A stretch of 56,597 nt of DNA from CBFIDE01 sp965661265 (lineage in GTDB: Bacteria; Bacteroidota; Bacteroidia; Flavobacteriales; Schleiferiaceae). The stretch spans positions 1 through 56,597 of the forward strand of contig CBFIDE010000014.1 of the NCBI GenBank assembly GCA_965661265.1, read 5' to 3'. Of the stretch, positions 23,059 through 32,759 are shown piece by piece. Each line of letters starts with the position of its first letter. The stretch's first letter is position 1. Below the pieces are notes generated by a model that saw nothing but the letters and a program-made list of their open reading frames with translations, did not search any database and was not told the origin of the DNA. Position numbers and translations under genes: made by a program.

Positions 23059-24528
23059 CTATTTAATATGTTGAACCATGGATGTTGAATCAATCACAGC
23101 AGAACTGTCTTTTTCAAAGGAGTAGGGAAGATTGAGTATCTCGACATTTTCTGAGTTGAGCCTCATTTTTAATATCTCTTTGACTTTGTTTTGCTCTATT
23201 TCAAAGGCACTTGGCGCAACACCCTGTTTCCAATATAAATGAACCAAGTTCAACGTATCAGTACGTTTAAAATTGGTTAGCAACATTTGAGAATAACCAA
23301 ACTGTTCAATTTGATCGTAAATTATTCTAAGTTCTCTAGCCAGCTTTATCACTTCAACTTGATTACTAGACCTTCTGGCTAATTCGTCTTCTAAACTAGA
23401 AATTACTTGATATTGATTATCTAATTCATTTTGACTTTTTGTAAAGACATCCAAAAGCTTATTAACTTCTTCGCTTTCGGAATCGCCGAAATTTTTAGCT
23501 TGAATTATTTTTAATTCACAATTTCCTAAATCATAGATGGATAGTTTCTTACGCCAGTCTTGAATAAGCTCTTCTGGCACGGGTTCTCCAAACATTACTA
23601 AACTAATTCTAGAAAGATCCGCATCATAGACCAAATCTTTCTTTACTATTTCAGAACCGTTAAACTGAATGGTTTGAGATATAAAACTTTCCGCTCTATT
23701 ATTGAATAAAGATTTCTTTACCACATTGTAGAATATGAAGCCTGACGGAATAACAATAAGTAGAACGAATATAAAAATATAGTTTCTAGCCTTCTTTTCT
23801 TTTTTGGGATCTAGAAATTCCATAACCGGAAATTTCAAAACTCTCACAACTGAAAATGTTGCTAAACTTATAAATATTGAGTTAATCAGAAATAGATAAA
23901 ATGCACCTAAGAAGAAACTCCATTCTCCATTGGCTAAGGCAAAACCTGCCGTACAAAGTGGAGGCATTAAGGCGGTTGCAATAGCAACACCAGGAACTAC
24001 ATTATTTTTAATCTTTCTATTGGCAGCTAGTATACCGGCAATTCCACCAAAGAAAGCAATAAATACATCAAGAAGAGTAGGAGAGGTACGTGCTAATAAT
24101 TCTGATTGGGCTCCATCTAAAGGAGTAATAGCAAAGTAAAAAGTAGAAGTAGCCATGCTCACGAATAGCATAATGCCAAAGTTCTTTAATGACTTTTTTA
24201 AGCCAAGCCAATCATTAATTCCTACACTCATTCCAACTCCTAAAATAGGTCCCATTAAAGGGGAAATAAGCATCGCACCAATAACTACAGCTGCAGAATT
24301 AACATTTAGGCCAATGGAGGCAATTAAAATAGAAAAAATAAGAATCCAAACATTATAGCCTTTAAAGACAACATCTTTTTGAATTGAATCAATAGTCTCT
24401 GATGGATGCGCATTATCGTCTACTGTCAAAGTGCTTCTGACAAGAAAACGAAGAGACTTTAGAAAATTTAGAAGATGAAATTTTTCATCTAAAGACGAAG
24501 AGTTTTTCTGTTCCTTATTTTCTTCCAT
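23059..24528 (-). CDS. DUF389 family membrane protein
   Basis: 489 aa. The N-terminal 50 residues are cytoplasmic, then a DUF389 membrane domain (about 55-260) with the motif block NSAAVVIGAMLISPLMGPIL, then ANRKIKNNVVPGVAIATALMPPLCTAGF, about six helices. The C-terminal 220 residues are soluble and predicted helical, with a Gln/Glu-rich segment (about 350-400) that may form a coiled coil. No transport substrate is established for the family. Monocistronic by position: convergent with the carotenoid operon and 24 bp after manC on the same strand, so possibly cotranscribed with it. Confidence 0.88.
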   Translation of the reverse strand: MEENKEQKNSSSLDEKFHLLNFLKSLRFLVRSTLTVDDNAHPSETIDSIQKDVVFKGYNVWILIFSILIASIGLNVNSAAVVIGAMLISPLMGPILGVGMSVGINDWLGLKKSLKNFGIMLFVSMATSTFYFAITPLDGAQSELLARTSPTLLDVFIAFFGGIAGILAANRKIKNNVVPGVAIATALMPPLCTAGFALANGEWSFFLGAFYLFLINSIFISLATFSVVRVLKFPVMEFLDPKKEKKARNYIFIFVLLIVIPSGFIFYNVVKKSLFNNRAESFISQTIQFNGSEIVKKDLVYDADLSRISLVMFGEPVPEELIQDWRKKLSIYDLGNCELKIIQAKNFGDSESEEVNKLLDVFTKSQNELDNQYQVISSLEDELARRSSNQVEVIKLARELRIIYDQIEQFGYSQMLLTNFKRTDTLNLVHLYWKQGVAPSAFEIEQNKVKEILKMRLNSENVEILNLPYSFEKDSSAVIDSTSMVQHIK

Positions 24529-24552
24529 ATGCTTGTTTATATAGCCTACTGA

Positions 24553-25632
24553 TTAAACAGATTGCTTTCCAAAATTAAGTTTAATATCGCTTACAAAAGT
24601 TTTAATTAATTGCTCATTATCCTTTTTGCAAATTAGAAGTGCATTCTTAGTGTCTACGACTATATATGATTCTAATCCCTCAACTACAGCGATTTTTCCC
24701 TTAGGGACTCTGATGATGTTATCACTGCTGTCATAAACTTGAAGTTTATTAGCTATTAGGGCATTATTATTATCATCCTTGGGCATATGCTCATATAAAC
24801 TACCCCAAGTTCCCAAATCGCTCCAGCCAAAATCAGCAGGAATTACACTAACATTGGTAGATTTTTCCATTACACCGTAATCAATGGATTCATTCTCACA
24901 TGATGGATACATATTCTCGATAAATCCTTCTTCTTTTTCTGTGTTAAAGAGATTTTGCCCTGCTTCAAAGCTAGAGAATAAATCTGATTGATGTTTTTGG
25001 AGGGCTGTCATGAAAGTTGGGATACTCCATATAAAAATTCCAGAATTCCAGAGAAAGTCACCGCTTTCTATAAATTCTTTAGCAATTTCTAAATTCGGTT
25101 TTTCAGTAAAAGTCTTCACAGGTTTAACTTCTCCATTCATTTCTGACTGAATGAATTGAATATAGCCGTATCCCGTATCAGGTCTGTGGGGTTTTATACC
25201 CATAGTTATCAATTGATCGCTTTTTTCCGAAAAGTCCAATCCTAAATTTATAACTCTGATAAATTCATCATCATTAGTTATTAAATGATCTGAAGGAGCC
25301 ACTATCATTTTAGCATTCGGGTCTTTTGCTCTTATTTTAAATGCCGCATAGCTAATACAAGGAGCAGTATTTCTTCTGGCTGGTTCAAGAATTATATTCT
25401 CTATGGGCATTTCAGTCAATTGTTCAGCTACTAAATCCTTATAATCTTTATGAGTAACTACTAAAATTTTATCGGCTGATGTGATTTTCTGAAGGCGCCT
25501 GAAGGTGTTTTGAATTAAGGTTTCACCTGTTCCAAGAATGTCATGGAATTGTTTTGGAAACTGCGAGGTGCTCATCGGCCAGAATCTGCTACCAACTCCT
25601 CCGGCCATAATCACACAATATGGATTACTCAT
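24553..25632 (-). CDS. manC: Mannose-1-phosphate guanylyltransferase
   Basis: Makes GDP-mannose from mannose-1-phosphate and GTP for surface polysaccharides. 359 aa: a nucleotidyltransferase domain only, without the C-terminal isomerase domain of bifunctional ManC. VIMAGGVGSRFWPMST at residues 8-23 is the nucleotide-binding signature. VAPSDHLI and FTEKPNLEIAKEFIESGDFLW (two blocks) match the family's sugar-phosphate site, and FGWSDLGTWGSL lies near residue 245. The frame opens at a TTG (25653), but the ATG at 25632 gives MSNPYCVIMAGG. Divergent from adk. Confidence 0.93.
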   Translation of the reverse strand: MSNPYCVIMAGGVGSRFWPMSTSQFPKQFHDILGTGETLIQNTFRRLQKITSADKILVVTHKDYKDLVAEQLTEMPIENIILEPARRNTAPCISYAAFKIRAKDPNAKMIVAPSDHLITNDDEFIRVINLGLDFSEKSDQLITMGIKPHRPDTGYGYIQFIQSEMNGEVKPVKTFTEKPNLEIAKEFIESGDFLWNSGIFIWSIPTFMTALQKHQSDLFSSFEAGQNLFNTEKEEGFIENMYPSCENESIDYGVMEKSTNVSVIPADFGWSDLGTWGSLYEHMPKDDNNNALIANKLQVYDSSDNIIRVPKGKIAVVEGLESYIVVDTKNALLICKKDNEQLIKTFVSDIKLNFGKQSV

Positions 25633-25704
25633 AAATTTTATTTTCTGAACCAAAAGTACAAATTAGATATCTAATCTTAATTAATAGAGACCTTCTAAAA
25701 TTTG

Positions 25705-25712
25705 TACCTTTG
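25705..25712 (+). promoter_or_regulatory. Bacteroidota -7 box for adk (TACCTTTG)
   Basis: TACCTTTG exactly matches TAnnTTTG, 35 bp before the adk ATG in the divergent manC/adk gap. It would drive the adk-obg-PAP2-fluC run. No convincing TTTG -33 box is seen. Confidence 0.5.
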
Positions 25713-25746
25713 TGCTTCTTATTATTTGAATAAATCGAATTAAAAT

Positions 25747-26322
25747 ATGTTGAATTTAGTCCTTTTTGGTCCTCCTGGAGCGGGTAAAGGCACCCAGTCT
25801 TCAAATCTAGTAGAAAAGTATCAACTGATTCACTTATCTACCGGTGATTTGCTTCGTTCAGAGATTAATGCAAAAAGCGAATTAGGTTTGGAAGCTAAGA
25901 AGTTAATGGATCAAGGTCAATTGGTGCCAGACGCTATTGTTATTGGTATGATAAGCTCTAAGCTTGAGAATAATCCTGAAGCTAAAGGTTTTATTTTTGA
26001 TGGTTTTCCAAGAACTGAAGCGCAAGCAGTTGCATTGGACACTCTTTTGGTACAAAAGAATAATTCTATTTCAGCCATGCTGGCGTTGGAAGTTGAGAAT
26101 ATGGAGTTAATTAATAGGCTACTTGAAAGAGGAAAGGACTCTGGAAGAGCGGATGATCAAAATCAAGAAGTAATTCAGAATAGATTAGATGTTTATAAAA
26201 ACCAAACAGCAGTTTTAAAAGACTACTATTCGGCCCAATCAAAATTCCACGCTGTAAATGGATTTGGAAGTGTAGCTGAAGTTAGTGATAGATTATATAA
26301 AGCTATTGATAGCTTAAGCTAA
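25747..26322 (+). CDS. adk: Adenylate kinase, short form
   Basis: Converts AMP + ATP to 2 ADP, cytoplasmic. 191 aa, the short type: the LID (ERGKDSGRADDQNQE, about 128-142) lacks the zinc-finger insertion of long Adks. P-loop LFGPPGAGKGTQSS (residues 5-18), NMP-binding HLSTGDLLRSEI, and the adenylate kinase signature FIFDGFPRTEAQA (about 79-91). First of four plus-strand genes; obg starts 5 bp after its stop. Confidence 0.96.
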   Translation: MLNLVLFGPPGAGKGTQSSNLVEKYQLIHLSTGDLLRSEINAKSELGLEAKKLMDQGQLVPDAIVIGMISSKLENNPEAKGFIFDGFPRTEAQAVALDTLLVQKNNSISAMLALEVENMELINRLLERGKDSGRADDQNQEVIQNRLDVYKNQTAVLKDYYSAQSKFHAVNGFGSVAEVSDRLYKAIDSLS

Positions 26323-26327
26323 AAGAA

Positions 26328-27329
26328 ATGCGAGATAATTTTGTTGATTACGTAAAGATTTACACCAAATCTGGAAAAGGAGGAAAAGGCTCAACCCACC
26401 TTCTTAGAAATAGAGATACTGCTAAGGGTGGACCTGATGGTGGTGATGGAGGACGTGGTGGACATGTTATCTTAAGAGGAAATAAACAGTATTGGACACT
26501 TCTTCATCTTAAATTTAGGAAGCACATTAAAGCTGAAAAAGGTGGTGACGGTGCTAGACAAGAAATGACCGGAAGACAGGGGAATGATGAATTTATTGAT
26601 GTTCCTTTAGGCACAGTTGCTCGCGATGGTGAAACCAATGAGTTCTTATTTGAAATCACTGAAGATGGTGAAGAAAAGGTCTTGCGTAGAGGAGGCAGAG
26701 GTGGTCAAGGGAATGTTCATTTCAAATCGTCTACTTTTCAAACTCCAAGGTTTGCACAACCTGGAGAAGACAGCATTGAAGGCTGGAATATTTTAGAATT
26801 AAAGGTATTAGCTGATGTTGGCCTTGTTGGTTTTCCAAATGCTGGTAAGTCTACTTTGCTTGCGTCTATTAGTGCTGCTAAACCTGCTATAGCGGATTAC
26901 CCTTTTACTACTTTGACCCCAAATTTAGGCATAGTACCTTATAGAGATCATCGATCTTTTGTAATGGCAGATATTCCTGGAATTATTGAAGGCGCTTCGG
27001 AAGGAAAGGGGTTGGGACATAGATTTCTAAGACATATAGAAAGAAATTCTATTCTCTTATTCATGATACCATCAGATACGGAAGACATTCCAAATGAATT
27101 TAAAATTCTTTATACAGAGCTTAAAAAATTCAATCCTGAGCTTTTAGATAAGAAAATGATTCTTGCAATTACTAAAGCTGACCTTTTAGATGATGAACTA
27201 GAAGACTTGCTTATTAATGATTTAAAGAATACGCTTCCTGAGGGATTAGAATTTATAATAATTTCATCTATAAGCGGAAAAGGCTTAGAAAGACTGAAAG
27301 ATAATATCTGGAATAATATTAATTCATGA
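26328..27329 (+). CDS. obg: Obg-family GTPase (ObgE/CgtA)
   Basis: Large-subunit ribosome assembly GTPase. 333 aa: glycine-rich Obg fold (1-158; KGGPDGGDGGRGGHVILRG), then a G domain with P-loop GFPNAGKSTLLASI (about 165-178), switch I DYPFTTLTPNLG, G3 ADIPGIIEGASEGKGLG and the NKxD position in the form TKAD (AITKADLL). The OCT domain found in Firmicute Obg is absent, as in other short Obgs. Between adk and a PAP2 gene, overlapping the latter by 4 bp. Confidence 0.95.
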   Translation: MRDNFVDYVKIYTKSGKGGKGSTHLLRNRDTAKGGPDGGDGGRGGHVILRGNKQYWTLLHLKFRKHIKAEKGGDGARQEMTGRQGNDEFIDVPLGTVARDGETNEFLFEITEDGEEKVLRRGGRGGQGNVHFKSSTFQTPRFAQPGEDSIEGWNILELKVLADVGLVGFPNAGKSTLLASISAAKPAIADYPFTTLTPNLGIVPYRDHRSFVMADIPGIIEGASEGKGLGHRFLRHIERNSILLFMIPSDTEDIPNEFKILYTELKKFNPELLDKKMILAITKADLLDDELEDLLINDLKNTLPEGLEFIIISSISGKGLERLKDNIWNNINS

Positions 27330-27892
27330 TAGACAGCTGGCCGCAATGGGATATTGATTTATTAATCTATTTAAACTCCTTAGGTTCAGGCTTGTTTGAT
27401 CCATTTTGGATCTTTGTTTCTGGAATAATTAGTTGGATTCCATTATACCTGACTTTAATTTATCTTCTGTTTAGGTCTTATAGCACTAAGCTGGCCTTGG
27501 CAGCCTTGGGAATTCTAATACTCAATGTAGTTTTGACAGATCAGTTAAGTGTGCAGGCTTTTAAGGAAGTGTTTTTAAGATTAAGACCTTGCCACACGGA
27601 TTCTCTGAAGGATATAATAAGAATAGTTGATGGTTGTGGTGGTAAGTATAGCTTTGTGTCATCACATGCTACCAATACATTTGGATTAGCTTCAATAATG
27701 TTTTTTATCCTTCCTCAAACCTATAAGTATCTGAAATACTTTTTATTCATTTGGGCAATAGTAGTTGCCTATAGCCGAGTTTATTTGGGAGTGCATTTTC
27801 CATTAGATATTATAAGCGGAATGCTATTAGGATTCTTTTGTGCCCTTATAAGTTCAAGATTATTTATCCTTTTAAAAACTAAGCTAAAATGA
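27326..27892 (+). CDS. PAP2-family membrane phosphatase
   Basis: 188 aa with about five transmembrane helices. Phosphatase motifs in order: KEVFLRLRPC (KxxxxxxRP, about 73-82), SSHATNTFG (PSGH-equivalent SSHA, about 111-119) and SRVYLGVHFPLDI (SRxxxxxHxxxD, about 148-160). Active site should face the periplasm. Substrate could be undecaprenyl diphosphate or a phosphatidic acid/phosphatidylglycerol-phosphate; sequence alone does not decide. ATG overlaps the obg stop (ATGA), and its own stop overlaps fluC. Confidence 0.88.
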   Translation: MIDSWPQWDIDLLIYLNSLGSGLFDPFWIFVSGIISWIPLYLTLIYLLFRSYSTKLALAALGILILNVVLTDQLSVQAFKEVFLRLRPCHTDSLKDIIRIVDGCGGKYSFVSSHATNTFGLASIMFFILPQTYKYLKYFLFIWAIVVAYSRVYLGVHFPLDIISGMLLGFFCALISSRLFILLKTKLK

Positions 27893-28263
27893 ATTTTTTG
27901 TGGGTTTTCTTTGGAGGAGGTATAGGGAGCCTTCTTAGATATTTGATGAGTATCCTTATTGTAAGAAACAGAATAAATATTAATATCAGCTTTCCATTAG
28001 CGACTATTTTAAGTAACCTACTAGCTTGTGCTTTACTTGGGCTTATGGCTGTACTGATTTCTAAGGGTCGATTAACTGAAAGCCAAAAATTATTTTGGAT
28101 GGTAGGTGTGTGCGGAGGTTTCAGCACTTTTTCAACTTTTAGCTACGAAAATCTAATACTTTTAAAAGAAGGAAATTATTCAGTTGCGTTGATAAATATC
28201 TTGCTAAGTGTAATTTTAGGATTCTTGATAATTGCCTCTGTAATACGCTTGTCAGCGGATTAA
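27889..28263 (+). CDS. crcB: Fluoride channel FluC/CrcB
   Basis: 124 aa, four transmembrane helices; exports fluoride as a dual-topology dimer. Hallmarks: GGGIGSLLRYLMS near the N-terminus (N-terminal G-x-x-x-R), PLATILSNLLACALLG (Asn in helix 2) and GVCGGFSTFSTFSYE (G-F-S/T-T-F-S, helix 3, about 75-89). ATGA overlap with the PAP2 gene. No fluoride riboswitch can be placed upstream because the upstream sequence is coding. Ends 12 bp inside the convergent PKD gene. Confidence 0.92.
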   Translation: MNFLWVFFGGGIGSLLRYLMSILIVRNRININISFPLATILSNLLACALLGLMAVLISKGRLTESQKLFWMVGVCGGFSTFSTFSYENLILLKEGNYSVALINILLSVILGFLIIASVIRLSAD

Positions 28264-30453
28264 AGTAATTGTTCCTTTCTTTAAATAGGAACCACCATCT
28301 TCTTCATTACTTGCTTTTGCAATATAGGTGTAGGTTCCAATAGGTAGTAGGCTTCCACCATTGAATTTTTGTCCATTCCAGAAGAGACTGATATCCTCAG
28401 TACTAAATACGAGTTCACCCCAACGGCTATAGATATAGATACTCGAATATTGAGCACCAATAATTGAAATTATAAGTTCATCATTAATTCCATCTCCGTT
28501 TGGACTAAATGCATTAGGGATATAAAATCTTAAAGGAGTACTTACTTTTAAATATTGAAACAAGGTGTCTGTACAACCAAACTCATTAATAGCAATATGC
28601 TTTACAAGAAAAACGCCCGTATCAGAGAACTTTAAAGATTGCTCATTAAAATCATATAAAATTTGTCCACCTGGAAGGTGTGTCTCTGTGGAAATATTAA
28701 GACCATCATTTTGATTTGTAATAACAAACAAAGGCTTTAGGATATCGGCTTCCTCTTGATCTACGCTTAGCCTAGCCTCTGGTGAGGGTAATACTGTAAT
28801 TACATCCGTAAAAATTTCAGATATAGTGTCCACACAGGAGTATCTAGAAACTATGGTATGACTAACAGTATAAACCCCTGCTTGAGTGTAAACATGAGAA
28901 GGACTTGCCATGTTGGAGGTCGTTCCATCCCCAAAATTCCAATAGTGATCTATTGGGCCATCTGCTATACTACTATCCCTAAAATTGACTCTGGCAGGAT
29001 TACAAGCTCTGGTAATTGGAACTTCATGTCTAAATTTTGGGTTCTCATAGATTCTTACAGTATCAATGAAAATAGCTTCGCAACCAAAATCTTCAGCTTT
29101 TAATTGGATTATATATGTTCCTGGCATCAAAAAACTAATAGCCTTGGGCTCTTTAGGAAAAATTTGACCATTTTGATTTGTATTGCCACCAAAATTCCAT
29201 GTGAAATTAGCATCTGGGCTGAAATCCCCAAAGACATTAAAATCTAAAAAGTTCTGATCAAAACAATAGTTTCCTCTATGATCAAAACTAACACTTAATG
29301 GGTCATTAACTTCAAAAATGGAGGTGGATGTGTCAGCACAACTTGTTCCTTTATTTACAATCAGAGTGACAACGTATTTCCCGGTGTCTGAAAAAGTATA
29401 AGTTGGTGATGAAACTGTAGAGGTATCAAAGCTTATGGCCGGATCTCCAAAATCCCAAAAATAAGAAGTGGCATTTACACTAGATTGAGTAAAAGTTAAA
29501 GTTTTGCCATTACACTGTACATTTGTATCATTTCCTTGAGCATCTATAGCTGCAATAATACTTTGGCAGGCTCCGGAAACATTGAACTGAAAGTCTCTCC
29601 TTACAGTACTGATAATCGTTCCATTCCGATATTCTTTGACACAAACTGCAAATACATATTGTCCTACTTGATTTGGTCTGCCGGTGAGAATTCCAGTTCT
29701 ACTATTGAGTTTCAAACCAGGATTTGCAGGTAAAGGGCTTAGTTTGCTAAATCCCATTCTAAAGGGAACAGCGGCATAAGGGGGCCTAGTAGCAGGGTTG
29801 GGAGCTACACCGTTGGGGTCAGTAGCAGCTGTTCCAGGATTATTTCCTCCTCCATTAAGTGGATCGCATAATTCATAAACAAGACTATCACCATCAGCGT
29901 CAGTAGCTCCTAAGTCTAATTTTAGAGCGACATTTAAGCATAAAATAACGGGAGGATCTTCTTTGAAAACGGGACTGCTATTACAACTGAGGTCATTGGG
30001 GAAAATATTGGTTGTATACGTATTTCCGTAATTTGAAGGACTATTGTTGATATTGGCAATAGTGGAATTTCTGCAACATCTTTGGTGTGAAATAATATAA
30101 CCGTCAGGATGGGGAGGTAAATAAGCTGTATCAACATAAAAGGCCTTTTCTGTACATACCGTAGAAGGAAGTTGAGTGCAATTATTAGGAGCAGTGAGTG
30201 GAAGAGTAGTGCTAGGACTTACATTAATAGATAGATTCTTAAAGAGTGTTGTACCTCTATAAATACTTACTGCAGCCTGTGGATCAAATTGTGCACCACT
30301 TGAGTTACAATCTCTGTAAATTGTTAGGGTGATTCTGTAAAAGCCGTTTCCTATACACTCATAGGTAACTTCTCCTCCAACAAGATGAAGAGCTTGGGAT
30401 GTATGAGGAAATCCCAAGAAAAAAATGAGTAATATATATAGAGCCTTTTTCAT
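28252..30453 (-). CDS. Secreted PKD-repeat protein with type B (gliding-motility-associated) sorting domain
   Basis: 733 aa. Signal peptide MKKALYILLIFFLGFPHTSQA. Region 25-290 is rich in cysteines, with a cadherin/Ig-like segment (DATDADGDSLVYELCDP-type calcium-loop sequence; LKLNSRTGILTGRPNQVG). At least two PKD domains follow: YFWDFGDPAISFDT...PTYTFSDTGKYVVTL and YWNFGDGTTSNMASPSHVYT, with another partial copy (FTWNFGG). The C-terminal about 90 residues are the CHU_C/type B domain: FYIPNAFSPNGDGINDELI and YSRWGELVFST, ending GTITLIR. Expected on the cell surface or released, probably binding or adhesion. Single gene, convergent with fluC. Confidence 0.9.
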   Translation of the reverse strand: MKKALYILLIFFLGFPHTSQALHLVGGEVTYECIGNGFYRITLTIYRDCNSSGAQFDPQAAVSIYRGTTLFKNLSINVSPSTTLPLTAPNNCTQLPSTVCTEKAFYVDTAYLPPHPDGYIISHQRCCRNSTIANINNSPSNYGNTYTTNIFPNDLSCNSSPVFKEDPPVILCLNVALKLDLGATDADGDSLVYELCDPLNGGGNNPGTAATDPNGVAPNPATRPPYAAVPFRMGFSKLSPLPANPGLKLNSRTGILTGRPNQVGQYVFAVCVKEYRNGTIISTVRRDFQFNVSGACQSIIAAIDAQGNDTNVQCNGKTLTFTQSSVNATSYFWDFGDPAISFDTSTVSSPTYTFSDTGKYVVTLIVNKGTSCADTSTSIFEVNDPLSVSFDHRGNYCFDQNFLDFNVFGDFSPDANFTWNFGGNTNQNGQIFPKEPKAISFLMPGTYIIQLKAEDFGCEAIFIDTVRIYENPKFRHEVPITRACNPARVNFRDSSIADGPIDHYWNFGDGTTSNMASPSHVYTQAGVYTVSHTIVSRYSCVDTISEIFTDVITVLPSPEARLSVDQEEADILKPLFVITNQNDGLNISTETHLPGGQILYDFNEQSLKFSDTGVFLVKHIAINEFGCTDTLFQYLKVSTPLRFYIPNAFSPNGDGINDELIISIIGAQYSSIYIYSRWGELVFSTEDISLFWNGQKFNGGSLLPIGTYTYIAKASNEEDGGSYLKKGTITLIR

Positions 30454-30508
30454 TTTTAAAGGACCCTAAATTACTAAAAGGATATCAGATAATAATCTGG
30501 CTATTGCA

Positions 30509-31396
30509 TTAATTAGAATTGGAATAGAACATGTCCATAAAAGGAATGATAGTATCATAGCCTTTGGCTGAAAAATACTTTTCTGTAGAGTCACCAATCG
30601 CGAAAGCGAAATCTCCTCCCCAAGCCCCTAAACTCTTAATAGTACCATGGAAATCTGGATATTTGGAGTGAATGCTTTCTCGCCCAAGAGCGATAGAAAG
30701 TAGGCTTTCATGCTCTGCCAAAAGTCTAATTAGTTCATCCTTAGAGTCACAGCTTGCCAATGAGTTTGAGATAGTATTAATTTGAGTCACTAAGCCATCA
30801 GGGATAGATAATTCATTAAACTTCCTGACCTCAATGTCGCTATTTTGCTTTTGACCCAAGTAAATAAAAAATCCTTCTTCCCAAATGCCGGAAAGCTGAA
30901 CTCTTTTAATTTTAGGTTGCTGATGGTTTAGCTCATATAAAATGGCGTTATTTATACTGGCCTGAGCAACATCATAACCGCTACCACGGAGACTCTTGAA
31001 AAATAATCTAAGTGGGTCAATTTTATAATGTTGAGCTAATAAATCGATTAGTGTACTGCTAGTTCCTAGGCCCCAATTTCTGTCAAAATCTAGATTAAAT
31101 ATGAGTTCTTCATTTTTAATATCAGCTCCTAAACTTTGGACGTTTAATAGTATCTTTTGAATTGTTTGGGCTTCCTTATCGGATGAACAAGTCTGAATAG
31201 ATAAATCTAAATTAAGCTTTGCCTGAAACCATAAGTTAGAATTTATATCATAGGACCTTATGCTGATGAACTTATTTTTATGTTGAGATACTAAAAGTTC
31301 TTGCCCATATTTTGTTGGAATGGACAGGGCCGAAGCTCCTTTTAGAACAATATACTCTCCACTTAATAGAAGTTTAGCATTAGCTCTATATTTCAA
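30509..31396 (-). CDS. GYDIA-family GHMP kinase
   Basis: 295 aa GHMP-superfamily small-molecule kinase. N-terminal YRANAKLLLSGEYIVLKGAS, an ATP loop in the form NWGLGTSSTLIDLLAQ (about 111-126), and LRGSGYDVAQASIN, the GYDxA motif that names the family in Bacteroidota. Given its position 3 bp after HMG-CoA reductase, a role in the mevalonate pathway (mevalonate or phosphomevalonate kinase) is likely but not proven. The start is TTG: it aligns with family starts and no ATG lies nearby. Confidence 0.8.
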   Translation of the reverse strand: MKYRANAKLLLSGEYIVLKGASALSIPTKYGQELLVSQHKNKFISIRSYDINSNLWFQAKLNLDLSIQTCSSDKEAQTIQKILLNVQSLGADIKNEELIFNLDFDRNWGLGTSSTLIDLLAQHYKIDPLRLFFKSLRGSGYDVAQASINNAILYELNHQQPKIKRVQLSGIWEEGFFIYLGQKQNSDIEVRKFNELSIPDGLVTQINTISNSLASCDSKDELIRLLAEHESLLSIALGRESIHSKYPDFHGTIKSLGAWGGDFAFAIGDSTEKYFSAKGYDTIIPFMDMFYSNSN

Positions 31397-31399
31397 ACC

Positions 31400-32740
31400 T
31401 TAGGCCTTTTTGATTGTCTGCGGATTTTCAATACCTCTTAGTTCACAAAATTTATTAACCGCAGCACTATGGCTTACAATATTATCTTTAAAATATTCAA
31501 CGATTGTACTTTTCTCCTCTTCGGTAGCTTCTAATTGATTTAGAATATTTAAGAGATGCATTTTCATATGACCTTTTTGAATTCCAGTGGTTACTAAAGC
31601 TCTCAGAGCAGCAAAGTTTTGTGCTAATCCACTGGTCGCGATTATACCCATCAGCTCAGAGGCATTTGGAGAGTTCAGCATTTGATATGAAAATTTAACT
31701 AAGGGATGTAAAGACGTTAAGCCCCCTACAGTGCCTAGGGCAAGAGGTATTTCAATCCAGAACTTAAATACTCCATCATTAATGGTGCAATGTGTTAAAC
31801 TAGAATAACTTCCATCTTTAGAGGCATATGTATGGCATGCCGCTTCAATTGCTCTAAAATCATTACCAGTAGCAATAACAACAGCATCAATACCATTCAT
31901 TATTCCCTTATTGTGGGTTGTAGCTCTGTATGGCTCTATTTCAGCAATTTTTACTGCTCTTTGAAATTTTTGAGCAAACTCTTCCGCACTCAAGCCATTT
32001 CCTTCGTCCAAGTCTTTAATTTGACATGAGACTTCAGCTCTTACAATACATTCGGGTGTATAATTAGAAAGAATGCACATTACTATTTGTAAATCACTGC
32101 TTTCTGTAGAATCGTCATTTTCTACTAATGTTTTAAGGCTTTGTGCTAATTGCTCTAAGCAGCTATTAATGAAGTTGGCACCCATAGAATCACAGGTTTC
32201 AAACTTGACTTCCAGCTGAAAGTAGTGATCTAGCTTGTCATTTTTATTAATCAGCTCAATTGATAATATTCCGCCACCTCTGGCTCTCATATTAGAAGTA
32301 AGATCCTCTGTATTCTTGAAGAATACTTCCTTATTACTATTTATTAATGCTTCTAAATCTGAAGTCTTGCCTTCAAACATAAAATGAACATGACCTATTT
32401 TTGTAGTACTGATCACTTCTGTTTTAAAACCACCCCTATTCAACCAAAAATTGGCACTTTTGGCTGCCGCGGCTACAACAGAACTTTCTTCAATAGCCAT
32501 TGGAATGGTGTATAACTTAGAGTTGATTTTAAAATTTGGTGCAACGCCATAAGGGGTGTAAAAGTTAGAGATAGTGTTCTCAATGAATTCATCATGAAGC
32601 TTTTGAAGCTTTTGGTCAGAATTCCAATATTTCTTTATGGTCTCAATTGCATTTGAAGAATCATTAAAATAGTTAGTTGATAACCATTCTATCTTTGCTT
32701 CTTTAGTTAATTTTGAAAATCCTTTTATGGGTTGCACCAT
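31400..32740 (-). CDS. Hydroxymethylglutaryl-CoA reductase (class II-like)
   Basis: Makes mevalonate from HMG-CoA, or the reverse in degradative enzymes; here synthesis is favoured by genomic context (GHMP kinase partner, Idi and carotenoid genes in the window). 446 aa soluble enzyme. Catalytic Glu in PMAIEESSVVAAAAKSANFW (about 76-95). NAD(P)-site NMRARGGGILSIEL. Catalytic Lys in YRATTHNKGIMNGIDAVVIA (about 262-281). LGTVGGLTSLHPLVKF and the C-terminal His block QKGHMKMHLLNI (about 384-395). Cofactor preference cannot be read confidently. Confidence 0.92.
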   Translation of the reverse strand: MVQPIKGFSKLTKEAKIEWLSTNYFNDSSNAIETIKKYWNSDQKLQKLHDEFIENTISNFYTPYGVAPNFKINSKLYTIPMAIEESSVVAAAAKSANFWLNRGGFKTEVISTTKIGHVHFMFEGKTSDLEALINSNKEVFFKNTEDLTSNMRARGGGILSIELINKNDKLDHYFQLEVKFETCDSMGANFINSCLEQLAQSLKTLVENDDSTESSDLQIVMCILSNYTPECIVRAEVSCQIKDLDEGNGLSAEEFAQKFQRAVKIAEIEPYRATTHNKGIMNGIDAVVIATGNDFRAIEAACHTYASKDGSYSSLTHCTINDGVFKFWIEIPLALGTVGGLTSLHPLVKFSYQMLNSPNASELMGIIATSGLAQNFAALRALVTTGIQKGHMKMHLLNILNQLEATEEEKSTIVEYFKDNIVSHSAAVNKFCELRGIENPQTIKKA

Positions 32741-32759
32741 GGTCTAAGTTTTAAGTGTA

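Noticed and set aside
27326..27888. Fluoride riboswitch ahead of fluC
   Set aside because: The region upstream is coding sequence of the PAP2 gene and I see no riboswitch core there.
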